DNA of 64,000 nt from Pseudonocardia sp. T1-2H (GTDB lineage: Bacteria; Actinomycetota; Actinomycetes; Mycobacteriales; Pseudonocardiaceae): positions 4,154,001 to 4,218,000 of the forward strand of contig NZ_JBBPCL010000001.1 in NCBI RefSeq assembly GCF_038039215.1, written 5' to 3'. Position numbers and translations under genes: made by a program. The notes below the pieces were generated by a model. It was not told the origin of the DNA. It searched no databases and saw only the letters and a list, made by a program, of their open reading frames with translations. This document shows, in pieces, positions 35,865-44,471 of the stretch. Position 1 is the stretch's first letter; each line of letters opens with the position of its first letter.

Positions 35865-36761
35865 ATGCAGGAGTTCGAGCGGGGCACGGTTCGGGCGAAC
35901 AACCTCGATTTCGCGTACCTGACGGCGGGCGAGGGACCACTCGCCCTGTGCATGCACGGCTTCCCGGACTCGCCCCACACCTACCGGTACCTGCTCCCGG
36001 CACTCGCCGAAGCGGGATACCGGGCGGTCGCGCCGTTCAGCCGTGGCTTCGCGCCGACCGAGCTGCCCGCCGACCGTCACCACGTGCACAGCAGCATGCT
36101 CGTCGACGACCAGAACGCGCTGCACGAGGCGCTCGGCGGCGGCTCGGACGCCGTGCTGATCGCCCACGACTGGGGTGCGGTCGCGGCGTGGGGGGCAGCG
36201 GCGAAGGCGCCGGACCGGTGGTCGCGCTGCGTCATCGTCAACATCCCGCCGTTCGCGATCTTCGGCGAGAACATCGTCAAGTACGAGCAGATCAAGCGCT
36301 CGTTCTACTTCTGGTACTTCCAGATGCAGCGCGTGGCCGAGGACGTGATCTCGGCCGACGACTTCGCCTTCATCGACAACATCTGGGCGGACTGGTCCCC
36401 CGGCTACGACGCCTCCGAGGACCTCCCGCTGATGAAGGACTGCATCCGCGACCCGGCCCACTTCCAGGCCGCGCTCGGCTACTACTGGGGCCAGTTCGAC
36501 CCCACCCGGTTCGGCTCACCCGAGTGGGCCGCCGAACAGGCGGCCGCGTGGGGCGACGACATCACCCAGCCCACGCTCTACCTGCACGGCACCGACGACG
36601 GCTGCCACGGCATGACCCAGGAGCAGGTGGACCGGGTCCCGAGCCACTGCGGGCCGGGGTCGCGCTCGGAGTTGATCGAGGGCGTCGGGCACTTCATGCA
36701 CGTGCAGCGGCCGAGCGAGATCACGAAACGGATCGTGGGGTTCCTCGACGCGAAGGGCTGA
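35865..36761 (+). CDS. Alpha/beta hydrolase, epoxide-hydrolase/haloalkane-dehalogenase type
   Basis: 298 residues. Oxyanion HGFPDSPHTYRYLL, nucleophile Asp in AHDWGAVAAWG, acid Asp in LHGTDDGCHG and His in GVGHFMHVQRPSE. A nucleophilic Asp rather than Ser puts it in the epoxide hydrolase/dehalogenase branch. ATG 35865 lies 7 bases after GGAGAGG; GTG 35862 is also possible. Same strand as the DLH gene but separated by about 135 bases. Substrate unknown. Confidence 0.85.
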   Translation: MQEFERGTVRANNLDFAYLTAGEGPLALCMHGFPDSPHTYRYLLPALAEAGYRAVAPFSRGFAPTELPADRHHVHSSMLVDDQNALHEALGGGSDAVLIAHDWGAVAAWGAAAKAPDRWSRCVIVNIPPFAIFGENIVKYEQIKRSFYFWYFQMQRVAEDVISADDFAFIDNIWADWSPGYDASEDLPLMKDCIRDPAHFQAALGYYWGQFDPTRFGSPEWAAEQAAAWGDDITQPTLYLHGTDDGCHGMTQEQVDRVPSHCGPGSRSELIEGVGHFMHVQRPSEITKRIVGFLDAKG

Positions 36762-36844
36762 GCCGGGACCGCCGCGGTGCTCGTCCCGCCGGTGGTGGGC
36801 GGCATCGTCGCGCTCGCGCTCGGCGTCCACGTGCTGCCGGCCGG

Positions 36845-38110
36845 TCAGGGGATGACGAGCGGCGGGACCTCGCGGTCCGCCGTCATGAGCTCCCACCCCG
36901 TGTGCCGCGGTGGGACGCCGTCGCCGATCCAGCGGCCGAGCAGCAGCCCGACCTTCGCGGCCATCTCCGTGCGCAGCTTGCGGAACGAGTCCGCCGGGTC
37001 CGGGCCGACCTGCCCGAGCAGCAGCCACCAGGCCCAGGCCGCCGCCCCCGCGTTGGCCACGAAGTCCGGGATCACCGGGATGTCCCGGGCCGTCAGCATG
37101 GCCTCGGCCTCGGGCGTCGTGGCGGCGTTGGCCGCCTCGACGACGACCTTGGCGGCCACGTCGTAGGTGTTGTCCGGGGTGATCGCGTAGGAGATCGCGG
37201 CCGGGACCAGGACGTCCGCCTCGATCCCGATCACGGCGCCACGCGGCAGCCGCTGCACGTGCGCGGGCACCTGCGCGCGGTCGACCTCGCCGTAGGAGTC
37301 CCGCAGGTCCAGCAGCGCCGGGACGTCCAGGCCGGCCGGGTCGTAGAGGGTGCCGACGGCGTCCGCGACGGCGACGACCTTCATCCCCGCCTCGTGCAGG
37401 TACCAGGCGGCGCCGCCGCCCATCGTGCCGATGCCCTGGATCGCGACGGTGGTCTCCTCGATCGCCCAGTTCCAGGCCGCGGCCGCACCGAGGCAGGCCT
37501 GCGCCACGCCGTAGCCGCCGATGACGTCACCGAGCAGCCCGCCGCCGACCTCGGCGTCCAGCCCCGCGCGCACCCGCTCCAGGGTGGCCCGCGGGTCCGC
37601 CGCCTTGCTGATGGCCGCGTGGTAGGACTGGCCGAGCCCGAGGTTCGCGAAGACCTCGTCGATCAGGTGCTGCGGGACGCCGAGGTCCTCCGCGGTCACC
37701 CAGTGCCCGTCGATCCAGGGGCGCATGGCCTCGCAGAACCGCTGCAGGACGCCGAGGGCGCGGGGGTCCTTCGGGTCGAAGTCGATGCCACCCTTGGCCC
37801 CGCCGATCGGCAGGTCGAAGGTGGCGGTCTTGGCGGCCATGCCGAAGGCGAGGTCCTCGACCTCGGTCATCGTGCAGCCGGCGCGCATCCGGGTGCCCCC
37901 GGTCGCCATGCCCGAGACGAGCGAGTGCACGACGAGGTGGCCGGTGGCGCCGGTGACCGGGTCGGTCCACGTCATCCGCAGGTAGGGCTGGCGGGAGCGC
38001 GGGCTCTCGATCGGCCCCGGGCTCGGGAGAGGCGCAGCCACGACCGGGGCACTCGCGAGCGGACGCAGCTCGTCGCCTGCGGGTCCCATCGGCTCCTGCA
38101 TCGTGGTCAC
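36845..38110 (-). CDS. Glu/Leu/Phe/Val dehydrogenase family enzyme
   Basis: About 421 residues. Substrate-binding lysine in LPIGGAKGGIDFDPK, GGTRMRAGCTMTEVEDLA, the NAD motif AIQGIGTMGGGAAWYLHE, and VEAANAATTPEAEAML typical of this superfamily. It deaminates glutamate or a branched amino acid. GTG 38110 is chosen since GGGAGG lies 9 bases upstream; ATG 38101 is an alternative. A LysR gene is divergent across 246 bases, the usual arrangement for a controlled amino acid dehydrogenase. Confidence 0.88.
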   Translation of the reverse strand: MTTMQEPMGPAGDELRPLASAPVVAAPLPSPGPIESPRSRQPYLRMTWTDPVTGATGHLVVHSLVSGMATGGTRMRAGCTMTEVEDLAFGMAAKTATFDLPIGGAKGGIDFDPKDPRALGVLQRFCEAMRPWIDGHWVTAEDLGVPQHLIDEVFANLGLGQSYHAAISKAADPRATLERVRAGLDAEVGGGLLGDVIGGYGVAQACLGAAAAWNWAIEETTVAIQGIGTMGGGAAWYLHEAGMKVVAVADAVGTLYDPAGLDVPALLDLRDSYGEVDRAQVPAHVQRLPRGAVIGIEADVLVPAAISYAITPDNTYDVAAKVVVEAANAATTPEAEAMLTARDIPVIPDFVANAGAAAWAWWLLLGQVGPDPADSFRKLRTEMAAKVGLLLGRWIGDGVPPRHTGWELMTADREVPPLVIP

Positions 38111-38356
38111 GTCGACCTGCCTCCCAGACTGTGTTCTCGACGATGTGCGCCCCGGACCCGCGCACGGCGGTGCCGCCGTGCCCACCTGCGTGGGTCGGCT
38201 GCTGATCTCCGTGGGGGTGTGGCGCACCCGGCTCGGTGGCCTCCGTGCCGGTGTCCTCAGCGTGCGCCCGGCCCCGCCGCGCGTCCAGTTACCGATCGTG
38301 CACGGCACCGTTCACGCTTCCTGCACGGTGGGCCGACCCTCCCTAGGGTGGTCGGC

Positions 38357-39295
38357 ATGGAGCTCTCGTTGCAGCGGTTGCGCATGCTCCGGGAACTGCA
38401 CCGGCGCGGGACCATCACCGCCGCCGCCGCGTCCCTGCACTACACCGCCTCGGCCGTCTCCCAGCAGCTCGCGCAGCTCGAACGCGACGTCGGCACCAAG
38501 CTGTTCGAACGCCTCGGGCGCCGGGTCCAGCTGACGGACCTCGGCGTGCTGCTCGCGGACCACGCCGAGGAGATCCTCGGCTCCGTCGAACGCGCGACCC
38601 TGGCGCTGGAGGAGGCGCAGGAGCCGGTCTCCGTCCGGCTCACGGCCGGGGTGTGGGCCTCCGTCGCGTCCGGGCTGCTCCCGGCCGCCCTGACCCTCCT
38701 CGCCACGGACCATCCCGGGATCCAGGTCCGGACCCGGGAGCTCGCGCCGGAGGAGACGGCCGGCGCGGTCCGGGACGGCACGCTCGACTTCTCCTTCATC
38801 ATCGACTACTCGGACTACCCGATGTCCTGGGATCCCTCGCTGACCAGGGACGTCATCGCCGTCGAACGGCTCCATGCGGCCGTGCCCGCGGGTGCGGTGC
38901 CCACGCCGACGGTCACCCTGCCCGAGCTCGCCGAGCACCCCTGGATCCTCTCCGGCCCGCGCTCGCACTTCGGCCGCGCGGTCCGGCTCGCCTGCCAGCG
39001 CAACGGGTTCGAACCGACGATCAACCACGAGGTGGAGGAGCAGTCGACCGCGCTGGCGATGGTCGCCGCCGGGCTCGGCGTCACCCTCGTCTCGGACCTC
39101 GGCCTGACCCTGCGCCCGCCCGGGATCGACGTCGTCCCGCTGACCGAACCGGTGCTGCGCACGGTCTCGATCGCGTACCGGACGAAGGCCGCCCGCCGGC
39201 CCTCCCTGCAGCTCGTCATCGAGGCGGTGCGGACCGCGGCGGCGGAGAAGGGACTCGGGACGCGGTCCCCGGTGACGGCGCCGGAGGTGTGGTGA
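38357..39295 (+). CDS. LysR family transcriptional regulator
   Basis: 312 residues. HTH at the N-terminus (LQRLRMLRELHRRGTITAAA, YTASAVSQQLAQLERDVGTK) and an effector domain with LTLLATDHPGIQVRTREL and VAAGLGVTLVSDLGL. ATG 38357. Divergent from the amino acid dehydrogenase gene; the intergenic region has TGCACGG direct repeats (about 38298 and 38323) near the LysR start that may be part of its binding site. It likely controls the dehydrogenase and itself. Confidence 0.92.
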   Translation: MELSLQRLRMLRELHRRGTITAAAASLHYTASAVSQQLAQLERDVGTKLFERLGRRVQLTDLGVLLADHAEEILGSVERATLALEEAQEPVSVRLTAGVWASVASGLLPAALTLLATDHPGIQVRTRELAPEETAGAVRDGTLDFSFIIDYSDYPMSWDPSLTRDVIAVERLHAAVPAGAVPTPTVTLPELAEHPWILSGPRSHFGRAVRLACQRNGFEPTINHEVEEQSTALAMVAAGLGVTLVSDLGLTLRPPGIDVVPLTEPVLRTVSIAYRTKAARRPSLQLVIEAVRTAAAEKGLGTRSPVTAPEVW

Positions 39296-39370
39296 CGGCG
39301 GGGTGTTCGAGGTCGAGACCCCGCGGGCCCGCGCGGCTCCGGCCCGCCGGCGCAACCTTCGTGCGGCAGC

Positions 39371-41176
39371 TCAGTCCCGGCCGGCTCGCGTGAACCGGCG
39401 CCACAGCCAGCCCGTCGGCACGTGGCGGCCGGTGCGGACGTACTCGGCGGCGCCGTCGACCAGCATCGTCGAGCTGAAGGCCCGGCGGGCCGGGGCCGTG
39501 CCGTACAGCAGCAGTTCGTCGCCCGGGGCGAGGACGAAATCGTCGTCCGGGGCCATCACGGCGTCGTCGCCGCGCAGCACCATCAGGACCACGATCGGGA
39601 GCCGCTGCTCGCGGTCGTCCGGGTCCCGCAGGACGTCACCGATCGTCGCCTCGCCCGAGGCGAGCCAGCCCGTCAGCGCCGGGGCCTCCCCGTGGTTGAG
39701 CCGGACCTTCCACAGCTCCTGCATGTGCCGGCCGCAGTGGGAGGTGAGCCGGTCGACGAGCGCGGCGGCCCACGCGTCGCCCTGCTGCGGGACGTGCTGC
39801 AGGAACCGCCACAGCAACGGCGTGCTGAGCTGGGCGAACACCTCGTGCGCGACGACCTCCGCGGGCACGAGCAGCGCGTCCACGTCCATCACGGCGAACA
39901 GCGGCGCGCTCGACGGGAGGTTCTGCCGGGCGGCCACGAACAGCGACGGATTGACCCGGCGCGCGGCGGCGACCAGCGAGAGGTTGCTGGTGTCGTTGTC
40001 CGTGCCGGCGACGAACCCGACGGCGTCGGCCACCCCGGCCTTCTCCATCACGTCCGGTTCGAACCCCTGGCCCGCGACGGTCGGTGTCCCGTGCTCCTTC
40101 TCCGCGGGCTCGACGACCGTGACGTCCAGGCCCTCCGCGCGCAGGTCCTCGGTGACCTCGCGGCCGAACCGGCCGTACCCGCACATCACCCACTTCCCGT
40201 GCCGCGGCGGCCGGCCCCGCTCGGGCAGGTCGGCTCCGGGGCCGCTCTCCAGCCAGGTCATCAGCTGGAAGGACGCGGGGGCGCGCATCGCGATGCGGAG
40301 GTGGTCGCCGAAGCGGTCGAACGGGTTGACGACCGTCGGGGTGCCGAACGCGTGCATCCGGTCCTCGATCGCGGGGGAGATGGTGCGGGCGATCACCGGC
40401 AGGTCCGGCCGCAGCAGCGCCGCGGTCATGGTCACCGCGAGGTTGGCCTCGTCGTCGTTGGTCAGGGCGAGGACGGCCTCGCAGCGGGGGTTGTCCAGCC
40501 CGGCGACCCCGAGATGGCCCGGATCGCGGGCGTCCGCGACGAGCCCCGGGACGTCCGAGCTGTACGAGCCGAGCTCCAGCGAGTCGATCCGCGCGGGGTC
40601 GATGTCCAGCACCACGACCCGGCGGCCGAGGGTGTCGAACGAGCCGGCGAGCAGCTCGCCCGTCCGCCCGTAGCCCGCGACCAGCAGGAACGGCTCCCGC
40701 AGCCGGGCGACCTTCCGGGTGAAGTGCTGCAACGCCAGTGCCTGCCGGAAGGCCCGGTCCTGCAGCAGCGCGAGCAGCGAGCCGATCGCGTAGGCCCAGC
40801 CGATGACCGTCAGGTAGATCGTGGCCGTCACCCACAGCCGCTGGCCGGCGGTGAAGGCGTGCGGCAGCTCGCCGAACCCGATCGTCGACGCCGTGTAGCT
40901 CATGAAGTAGAAGGCGTCGAAGAAGGTCATCCGGTACGGCGCACCCGTCGCGTCCTGGCCCGGGATCAGCTTCAGGCCGAGCACGCTGATCGCGAAGATC
41001 ACGATCAGCACGATCAGGGGGACCCGCATCCGGCGCAGGACCAGGAAGATCGTCGCCTCGGCCTGCACGGCGGACGCGAACGGCACCCGCCAGCGCAGCC
41101 GGGACGTCGCCGGACCGCGCGCGGCGTCCGCCCGGCCGAGCAGGCGCCGCCAGAAGTCGAGCAGCCGTTTGCCCAC
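39371..41176 (-). CDS. Potassium channel with two RCK (TrkA-N) domains
   Basis: 601 residues. Two membrane helices flank the pore loop SYTASTIGFGELPHAF, a K+ filter with Phe in place of Tyr (TIGFGE). Two tandem Rossmann-type RCK domains follow (LLVAGYGRTGELLAGSF and KWVMCGYGRFGREVTEDL), then a TrkA-C-like end. Such channels are gated by nucleotides or ions. The gene lies 7 bases after a DUF6394 membrane-protein gene, forming a two-gene operon. ATG 41176. Confidence 0.9.
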   Translation of the reverse strand: MGKRLLDFWRRLLGRADAARGPATSRLRWRVPFASAVQAEATIFLVLRRMRVPLIVLIVIFAISVLGLKLIPGQDATGAPYRMTFFDAFYFMSYTASTIGFGELPHAFTAGQRLWVTATIYLTVIGWAYAIGSLLALLQDRAFRQALALQHFTRKVARLREPFLLVAGYGRTGELLAGSFDTLGRRVVVLDIDPARIDSLELGSYSSDVPGLVADARDPGHLGVAGLDNPRCEAVLALTNDDEANLAVTMTAALLRPDLPVIARTISPAIEDRMHAFGTPTVVNPFDRFGDHLRIAMRAPASFQLMTWLESGPGADLPERGRPPRHGKWVMCGYGRFGREVTEDLRAEGLDVTVVEPAEKEHGTPTVAGQGFEPDVMEKAGVADAVGFVAGTDNDTSNLSLVAAARRVNPSLFVAARQNLPSSAPLFAVMDVDALLVPAEVVAHEVFAQLSTPLLWRFLQHVPQQGDAWAAALVDRLTSHCGRHMQELWKVRLNHGEAPALTGWLASGEATIGDVLRDPDDREQRLPIVVLMVLRGDDAVMAPDDDFVLAPGDELLLYGTAPARRAFSSTMLVDGAAEYVRTGRHVPTGWLWRRFTRAGRD

Positions 41177-41183
41177 AGAGTCC

Positions 41184-41570
41184 CTACCGGCGGTGGAACG
41201 AGACGGTCTCGACGACGAGCAGCACCACCGACACCATGTTGGCGACGAGCGCGCCGCCGGACAGCGACACGACGGCCGCGGTCGAGCCCGCGGTCACGCC
41301 CTCGGCCGAGATGTGCGCCGCGTAGGTCCACGCGATCGCGGCCGCGACGAGCTGCAGGTCCGCGACCAGGCTCGTCGCGAGGTGGACGGCGCCGAGCTGG
41401 GTGCGGTCGCCGAACTTCAGCACCGTCGCGATCAGGCTGACGACGACGGCGGCGAACAGCTCGTAGATGTTGTGCAGCTCGGGCCGCGAGAGGTCGCCGA
41501 TGAAGAAGCCGAAGTTGAGGGTGGCGGCGAGCAGCACGAAGAAACCGAAGACCACCTTCTCGAGGTTCAA
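41184..41570 (-). CDS. DUF6394 family membrane protein, K+ channel partner
   Basis: 128 residues, four hydrophobic helices: VVFGFFVLLAATLNFGFFIG, ELFAAVVVSLIATVLKFGDR, SLVADLQLVAAAIAWTYAAH and GGALVANMVSVVLLVVETVS. Start codon is TTG (41570), the only one giving NLEKVVFGFF, with GGGAG upstream. Proteins of this family are found next to TrkA-type K+ channels; here the stop is 7 bases from the channel start. Possibly an accessory subunit. Confidence 0.75.
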   Translation of the reverse strand: MNLEKVVFGFFVLLAATLNFGFFIGDLSRPELHNIYELFAAVVVSLIATVLKFGDRTQLGAVHLATSLVADLQLVAAAIAWTYAAHISAEGVTAGSTAAVVSLSGGALVANMVSVVLLVVETVSFHRR

Positions 41571-41780
41571 TCCGGGCTCCCGGGGTCCGCGCCACGCCCC
41601 CGGCGGGCGCCGGGTACGGGCGACAGGATCGCACGGCCGTTCCCCAAGGGGTGATCGAGACCGTGAGGGGGGTGTCTTCCGGCCACGTCCATCGTTAGGC
41701 CACTCGTACGTATCGCCGCGTTCATCCGGATCACGGCGATCAGCACGCCACGCGCACGTTGAGGACCCGAGGACGCCGCC

Positions 41781-42506
41781 GTGACCACACCCCGCCACGC
41801 GATCGCCACCCGAACCGCGGCCGCCGGCCAGGAGGAACAGCCGCCGCTGGTGCTGCGCGCCCGGCCGTTCCTGCGCGCCCTCCTCGTCGTCGCCCTCCTC
41901 CTCGCCGTCGCGCACTTCGCGGCGGTCGTCGCGGTATGGGGCCTGCCGAGCGCGAACCTGCACGTGCCGGACGCCGTCAAGCTGAACGCCGAGAGCACCG
42001 TCGCGACCTGGTTCAGCTCCGCGCTGCACCTGGTCAACGGGCTGATCCTGGCCGTCCTCGCCGCGGGTGCCACCCGGCGCGAGCGCTGGCGGTGGATCGT
42101 GCTCGCGGCGATGGTGCTGGCGGTGTCCATGGACGAGGTGTCCGGCTTCCACGAGGACGTCAGCTGGCTCATGCACACCCACCTGAACACCACCGGCGTC
42201 CTCACCTACGCGTGGGTGATCCCGGCCGGTGCGATCTGCGCGGTGGTCGCGCTGGCCTGCACGCGGATGGTGCTGCGCAGGCCCGGCGGCGTCGTGGTGA
42301 TCCTGGGCGCCGCGGTGTTCCTGTTCGGGGCCGTGGTGATGGAGGTCGTCGAGGGCTGGTGGATCGGCGGCTCCGGCGGCACGACCGAGGACGCCGGCTT
42401 CCTGGTCCTCAACGGGATCGAGGAGACGATGGAGATGCTCGGCGCCCTCATCACGATGTCCGGACTGTTCCGGATGGCCTCGGGCGTGCAGCTCCGTTTC
42501 CGCTGA
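41781..42506 (+). CDS. Unrecognised multi-pass membrane protein with buried acidic/His residues
   Basis: 241 residues, about six helices. Conserved-looking polar residues sit inside or next to helices: VSMDEVSGFHEDVSWLMHTH, AVVMEVVEGWW and LVLNGIEETMEMLGAL. Such Asp/Glu/His groups in membrane helices recall metal-dependent membrane hydrolases, but no family is recognised. GTG 41781. It is divergent from the channel operon and 58 bases ahead of the AcoR-like regulator on the same strand. Confidence 0.55.
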   Translation: MTTPRHAIATRTAAAGQEEQPPLVLRARPFLRALLVVALLLAVAHFAAVVAVWGLPSANLHVPDAVKLNAESTVATWFSSALHLVNGLILAVLAAGATRRERWRWIVLAAMVLAVSMDEVSGFHEDVSWLMHTHLNTTGVLTYAWVIPAGAICAVVALACTRMVLRRPGGVVVILGAAVFLFGAVVMEVVEGWWIGGSGGTTEDAGFLVLNGIEETMEMLGALITMSGLFRMASGVQLRFR

Positions 42507-42564
42507 CGCGGGGCGGCACCGGCGCCTGAATCTGAGACATCCGGCCGCGCTCCGGCGCCCTACC

Positions 42565-44427
42565 GTGGGATCCGTGCCGCTCGACGTCGAGATGCAGGCC
42601 GCACGGCAGTCGTTCCTGGCGACCGGATCGTGCATGGTCGCCCACGACGTCGTGCGACGCGAGGTGCGCGCGTCCTGGGAGCGGTCGCGGGACCTCGGTG
42701 TGGAGCCGGAGCACCTCGCACCGCGGTTCCTCGGCCACCACCAGGACGGGTCGCCCGTCGCCGCGGCCGCCGGCGACGTGTTCGACGACTTCCTCACCGG
42801 GGACAAGGAGGTCGGCTGCTCGTTCGCGCTGCTCGACCGGTCCGGCGTCGTCCGCACCCGCCGGGACTCCGACCCGACACTCGGCCGGCTGCTCGACGGC
42901 GTCCTGTTCGTCCCCGGGCACGGCTGGTCCGAGCAGGCGGTCGGGACCACGGCCGCGGCCGTCGCGCTGCACGAGCAGGAGGACGCCACGGTCGGCGGCG
43001 CCGAGCACTTCCACGGGCAGCTGACCTGGCTGGCCGAGGCGGCCGCGCGGGTGATCGACCCGCGGGACGGCAGCGTCGCGGGGGTCGTCGTCGCGGTCGC
43101 CCACGTCGCGGACCGGTCGTCGCTGCTGCGGCCCGTCGCCACGATGCTCGCCCGGCAGGTGGCGGAGCGGATCGCGGGCGAGCCGCACCGGCGGGCCGCG
43201 ACCCTGCTGGACCGCTTCCGCACCTGCGCCGCAGACCATCCGTGGGTCCTCGCGACCGATGGCGACGTGGTCCTGACCAGCACCGGAGCCCGCCGGCTCG
43301 ACGGCGCGGACCTGCGCGGGCTGGGCGACGCGGCGGTGTCCGGGCTGGTCCTGCAGGAGTTCGCCACGACCCACGCAGATCTCCCGTCCGGGGCCTGCGC
43401 CCGGATCACGCTCGAGCCCGTCCACCAAGCCGGCGAGCTGATCGGCTGCGTGCTCACCGGCGGTCCCGCGCAGCGCTCCACCGTCGCGTCCGAGGCGGCC
43501 CGGCGGCAGGGGTCGCACGTCGCGCCCGTCGGGCACCGGGACTACGCCGCGGACCTGCGCGCGTCCCGCGACGGCGCCGAGCACGCGGAGGCCCGGATCC
43601 GGGCGAACCGGGAGCTGCTCACGCCGTTCCTGCTGGCCCGCCGCGAGGTCGCGGCGAGCATCAGCCAGGGCCGCAACCACCTGCTGATGGGCGAGCCGGG
43701 GGTCGGCAAGCGGAGCGTCGTGCTGGAACAGTTCCGCCGGGCGCAGCCGCAGGGGCGCGTCGTCACCGTCGACTGCGGGGCGTTCTCGCCCGCGTCCCGC
43801 GATCCCGTCGCGCCGCTGCTCGACGGCCGGGGCGCGCGGCCGCACCTGCTGCTCCTCACCGGGCTCGACGGGCTCTCCCCCGTCGCCGCGCGCAGGCTCG
43901 ACGAGTCGCTGCGCCAGCTCGTCGCCCGGCCCTCGCCACCCCTGGTCGTCGGCTTCGTCGACACACCCGCGATGGACGCGACCCGGCCGTACGGGCTGCT
44001 GCTGCGGCACTTCCACGAGACGATCCGGGTCCCGGCACTGCGCTACCGGGTCGACGAGATCGGCGACATCGCCTGGGCCGTGCTGCGGCGGATCTCGGCG
44101 CGGCGGTCGTTGCGGCTGTCGTTGCAGGTCGTCCGGGTGCTCGAGGGATACGCGTGGCCGGGGAACATCAGCGAGCTGGAGGACGTGCTGCGCTATGTCG
44201 TCGCGCGCAAGCCGCTCGGCGAGATCCGGCCCCCGGACCTGCCGGCGCTGTGCTTCCAGGGCCGTTCGCGGCGGCTGTCGATGCTGGAGTCCGCCCAGTG
44301 CGACGCGATCATCCAGGCGCTCTACGAGTCCCGCGGCAACCGCTACAAGGCGGCCGCGATGCTCGGGATCGCCCGCTCGTCGCTCTACCGCAAGATCGAC
44401 GCGTTCGGCATCAGCTACATCGCCTGA
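42565..44427 (+). CDS. AcoR-like regulator with GAF, degenerate AAA+ and Fis HTH domains
   Basis: About 620 residues. N-terminal GAF-type sensor (VREVRASWERSRDLGVEPEH-like start, PGHGWSEQAVGTTAAAVALH), central AAA+ with Walker A GEPGVGKRSV, and C-terminal YAWPGNISELEDVL plus Fis HTH (YESRGNRYKAAAMLGIARSS). The sigma-54 contact motif GAFTGA is missing, as expected in actinobacteria which lack RpoN. It resembles AcoR-type activators of alcohol/acetoin use and converges on a zinc alcohol dehydrogenase, a likely target. Start uncertain: GTG 42565, GTG 42574 or ATG 42592. Confidence 0.85.
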   Translation: MGSVPLDVEMQAARQSFLATGSCMVAHDVVRREVRASWERSRDLGVEPEHLAPRFLGHHQDGSPVAAAAGDVFDDFLTGDKEVGCSFALLDRSGVVRTRRDSDPTLGRLLDGVLFVPGHGWSEQAVGTTAAAVALHEQEDATVGGAEHFHGQLTWLAEAAARVIDPRDGSVAGVVVAVAHVADRSSLLRPVATMLARQVAERIAGEPHRRAATLLDRFRTCAADHPWVLATDGDVVLTSTGARRLDGADLRGLGDAAVSGLVLQEFATTHADLPSGACARITLEPVHQAGELIGCVLTGGPAQRSTVASEAARRQGSHVAPVGHRDYAADLRASRDGAEHAEARIRANRELLTPFLLARREVAASISQGRNHLLMGEPGVGKRSVVLEQFRRAQPQGRVVTVDCGAFSPASRDPVAPLLDGRGARPHLLLLTGLDGLSPVAARRLDESLRQLVARPSPPLVVGFVDTPAMDATRPYGLLLRHFHETIRVPALRYRVDEIGDIAWAVLRRISARRSLRLSLQVVRVLEGYAWPGNISELEDVLRYVVARKPLGEIRPPDLPALCFQGRSRRLSMLESAQCDAIIQALYESRGNRYKAAAMLGIARSSLYRKIDAFGISYIA

Positions 44428-44460
44428 GGTACCGGCGGGCGGGGGCCACCCGCCGGTACC
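44428..44460. terminator. Bidirectional terminator hairpin
   Basis: Perfect 12-bp stem GGTACCGGCGGG/CCCGCCGGTACC with a 9-base loop, beginning at the stop of the AcoR-like gene and ending 11 bases before the convergent alcohol dehydrogenase stop. Confidence 0.75.
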
Positions 44461-44471
44461 CGTGCCGGAGG

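Noticed and set aside
38087..38145. A plus-strand HVDL...C stretch resembling the sulfur leader peptides
   Set aside because: It has no start codon in frame, lies antisense over the start of the amino acid dehydrogenase gene, spaces its cysteines differently and precedes a LysR gene with no sulfur link.
42565..44427. Calling this a sigma-54-dependent regulator
   Set aside because: GAFTGA is absent and actinobacteria lack sigma-54; only the domain layout is similar.
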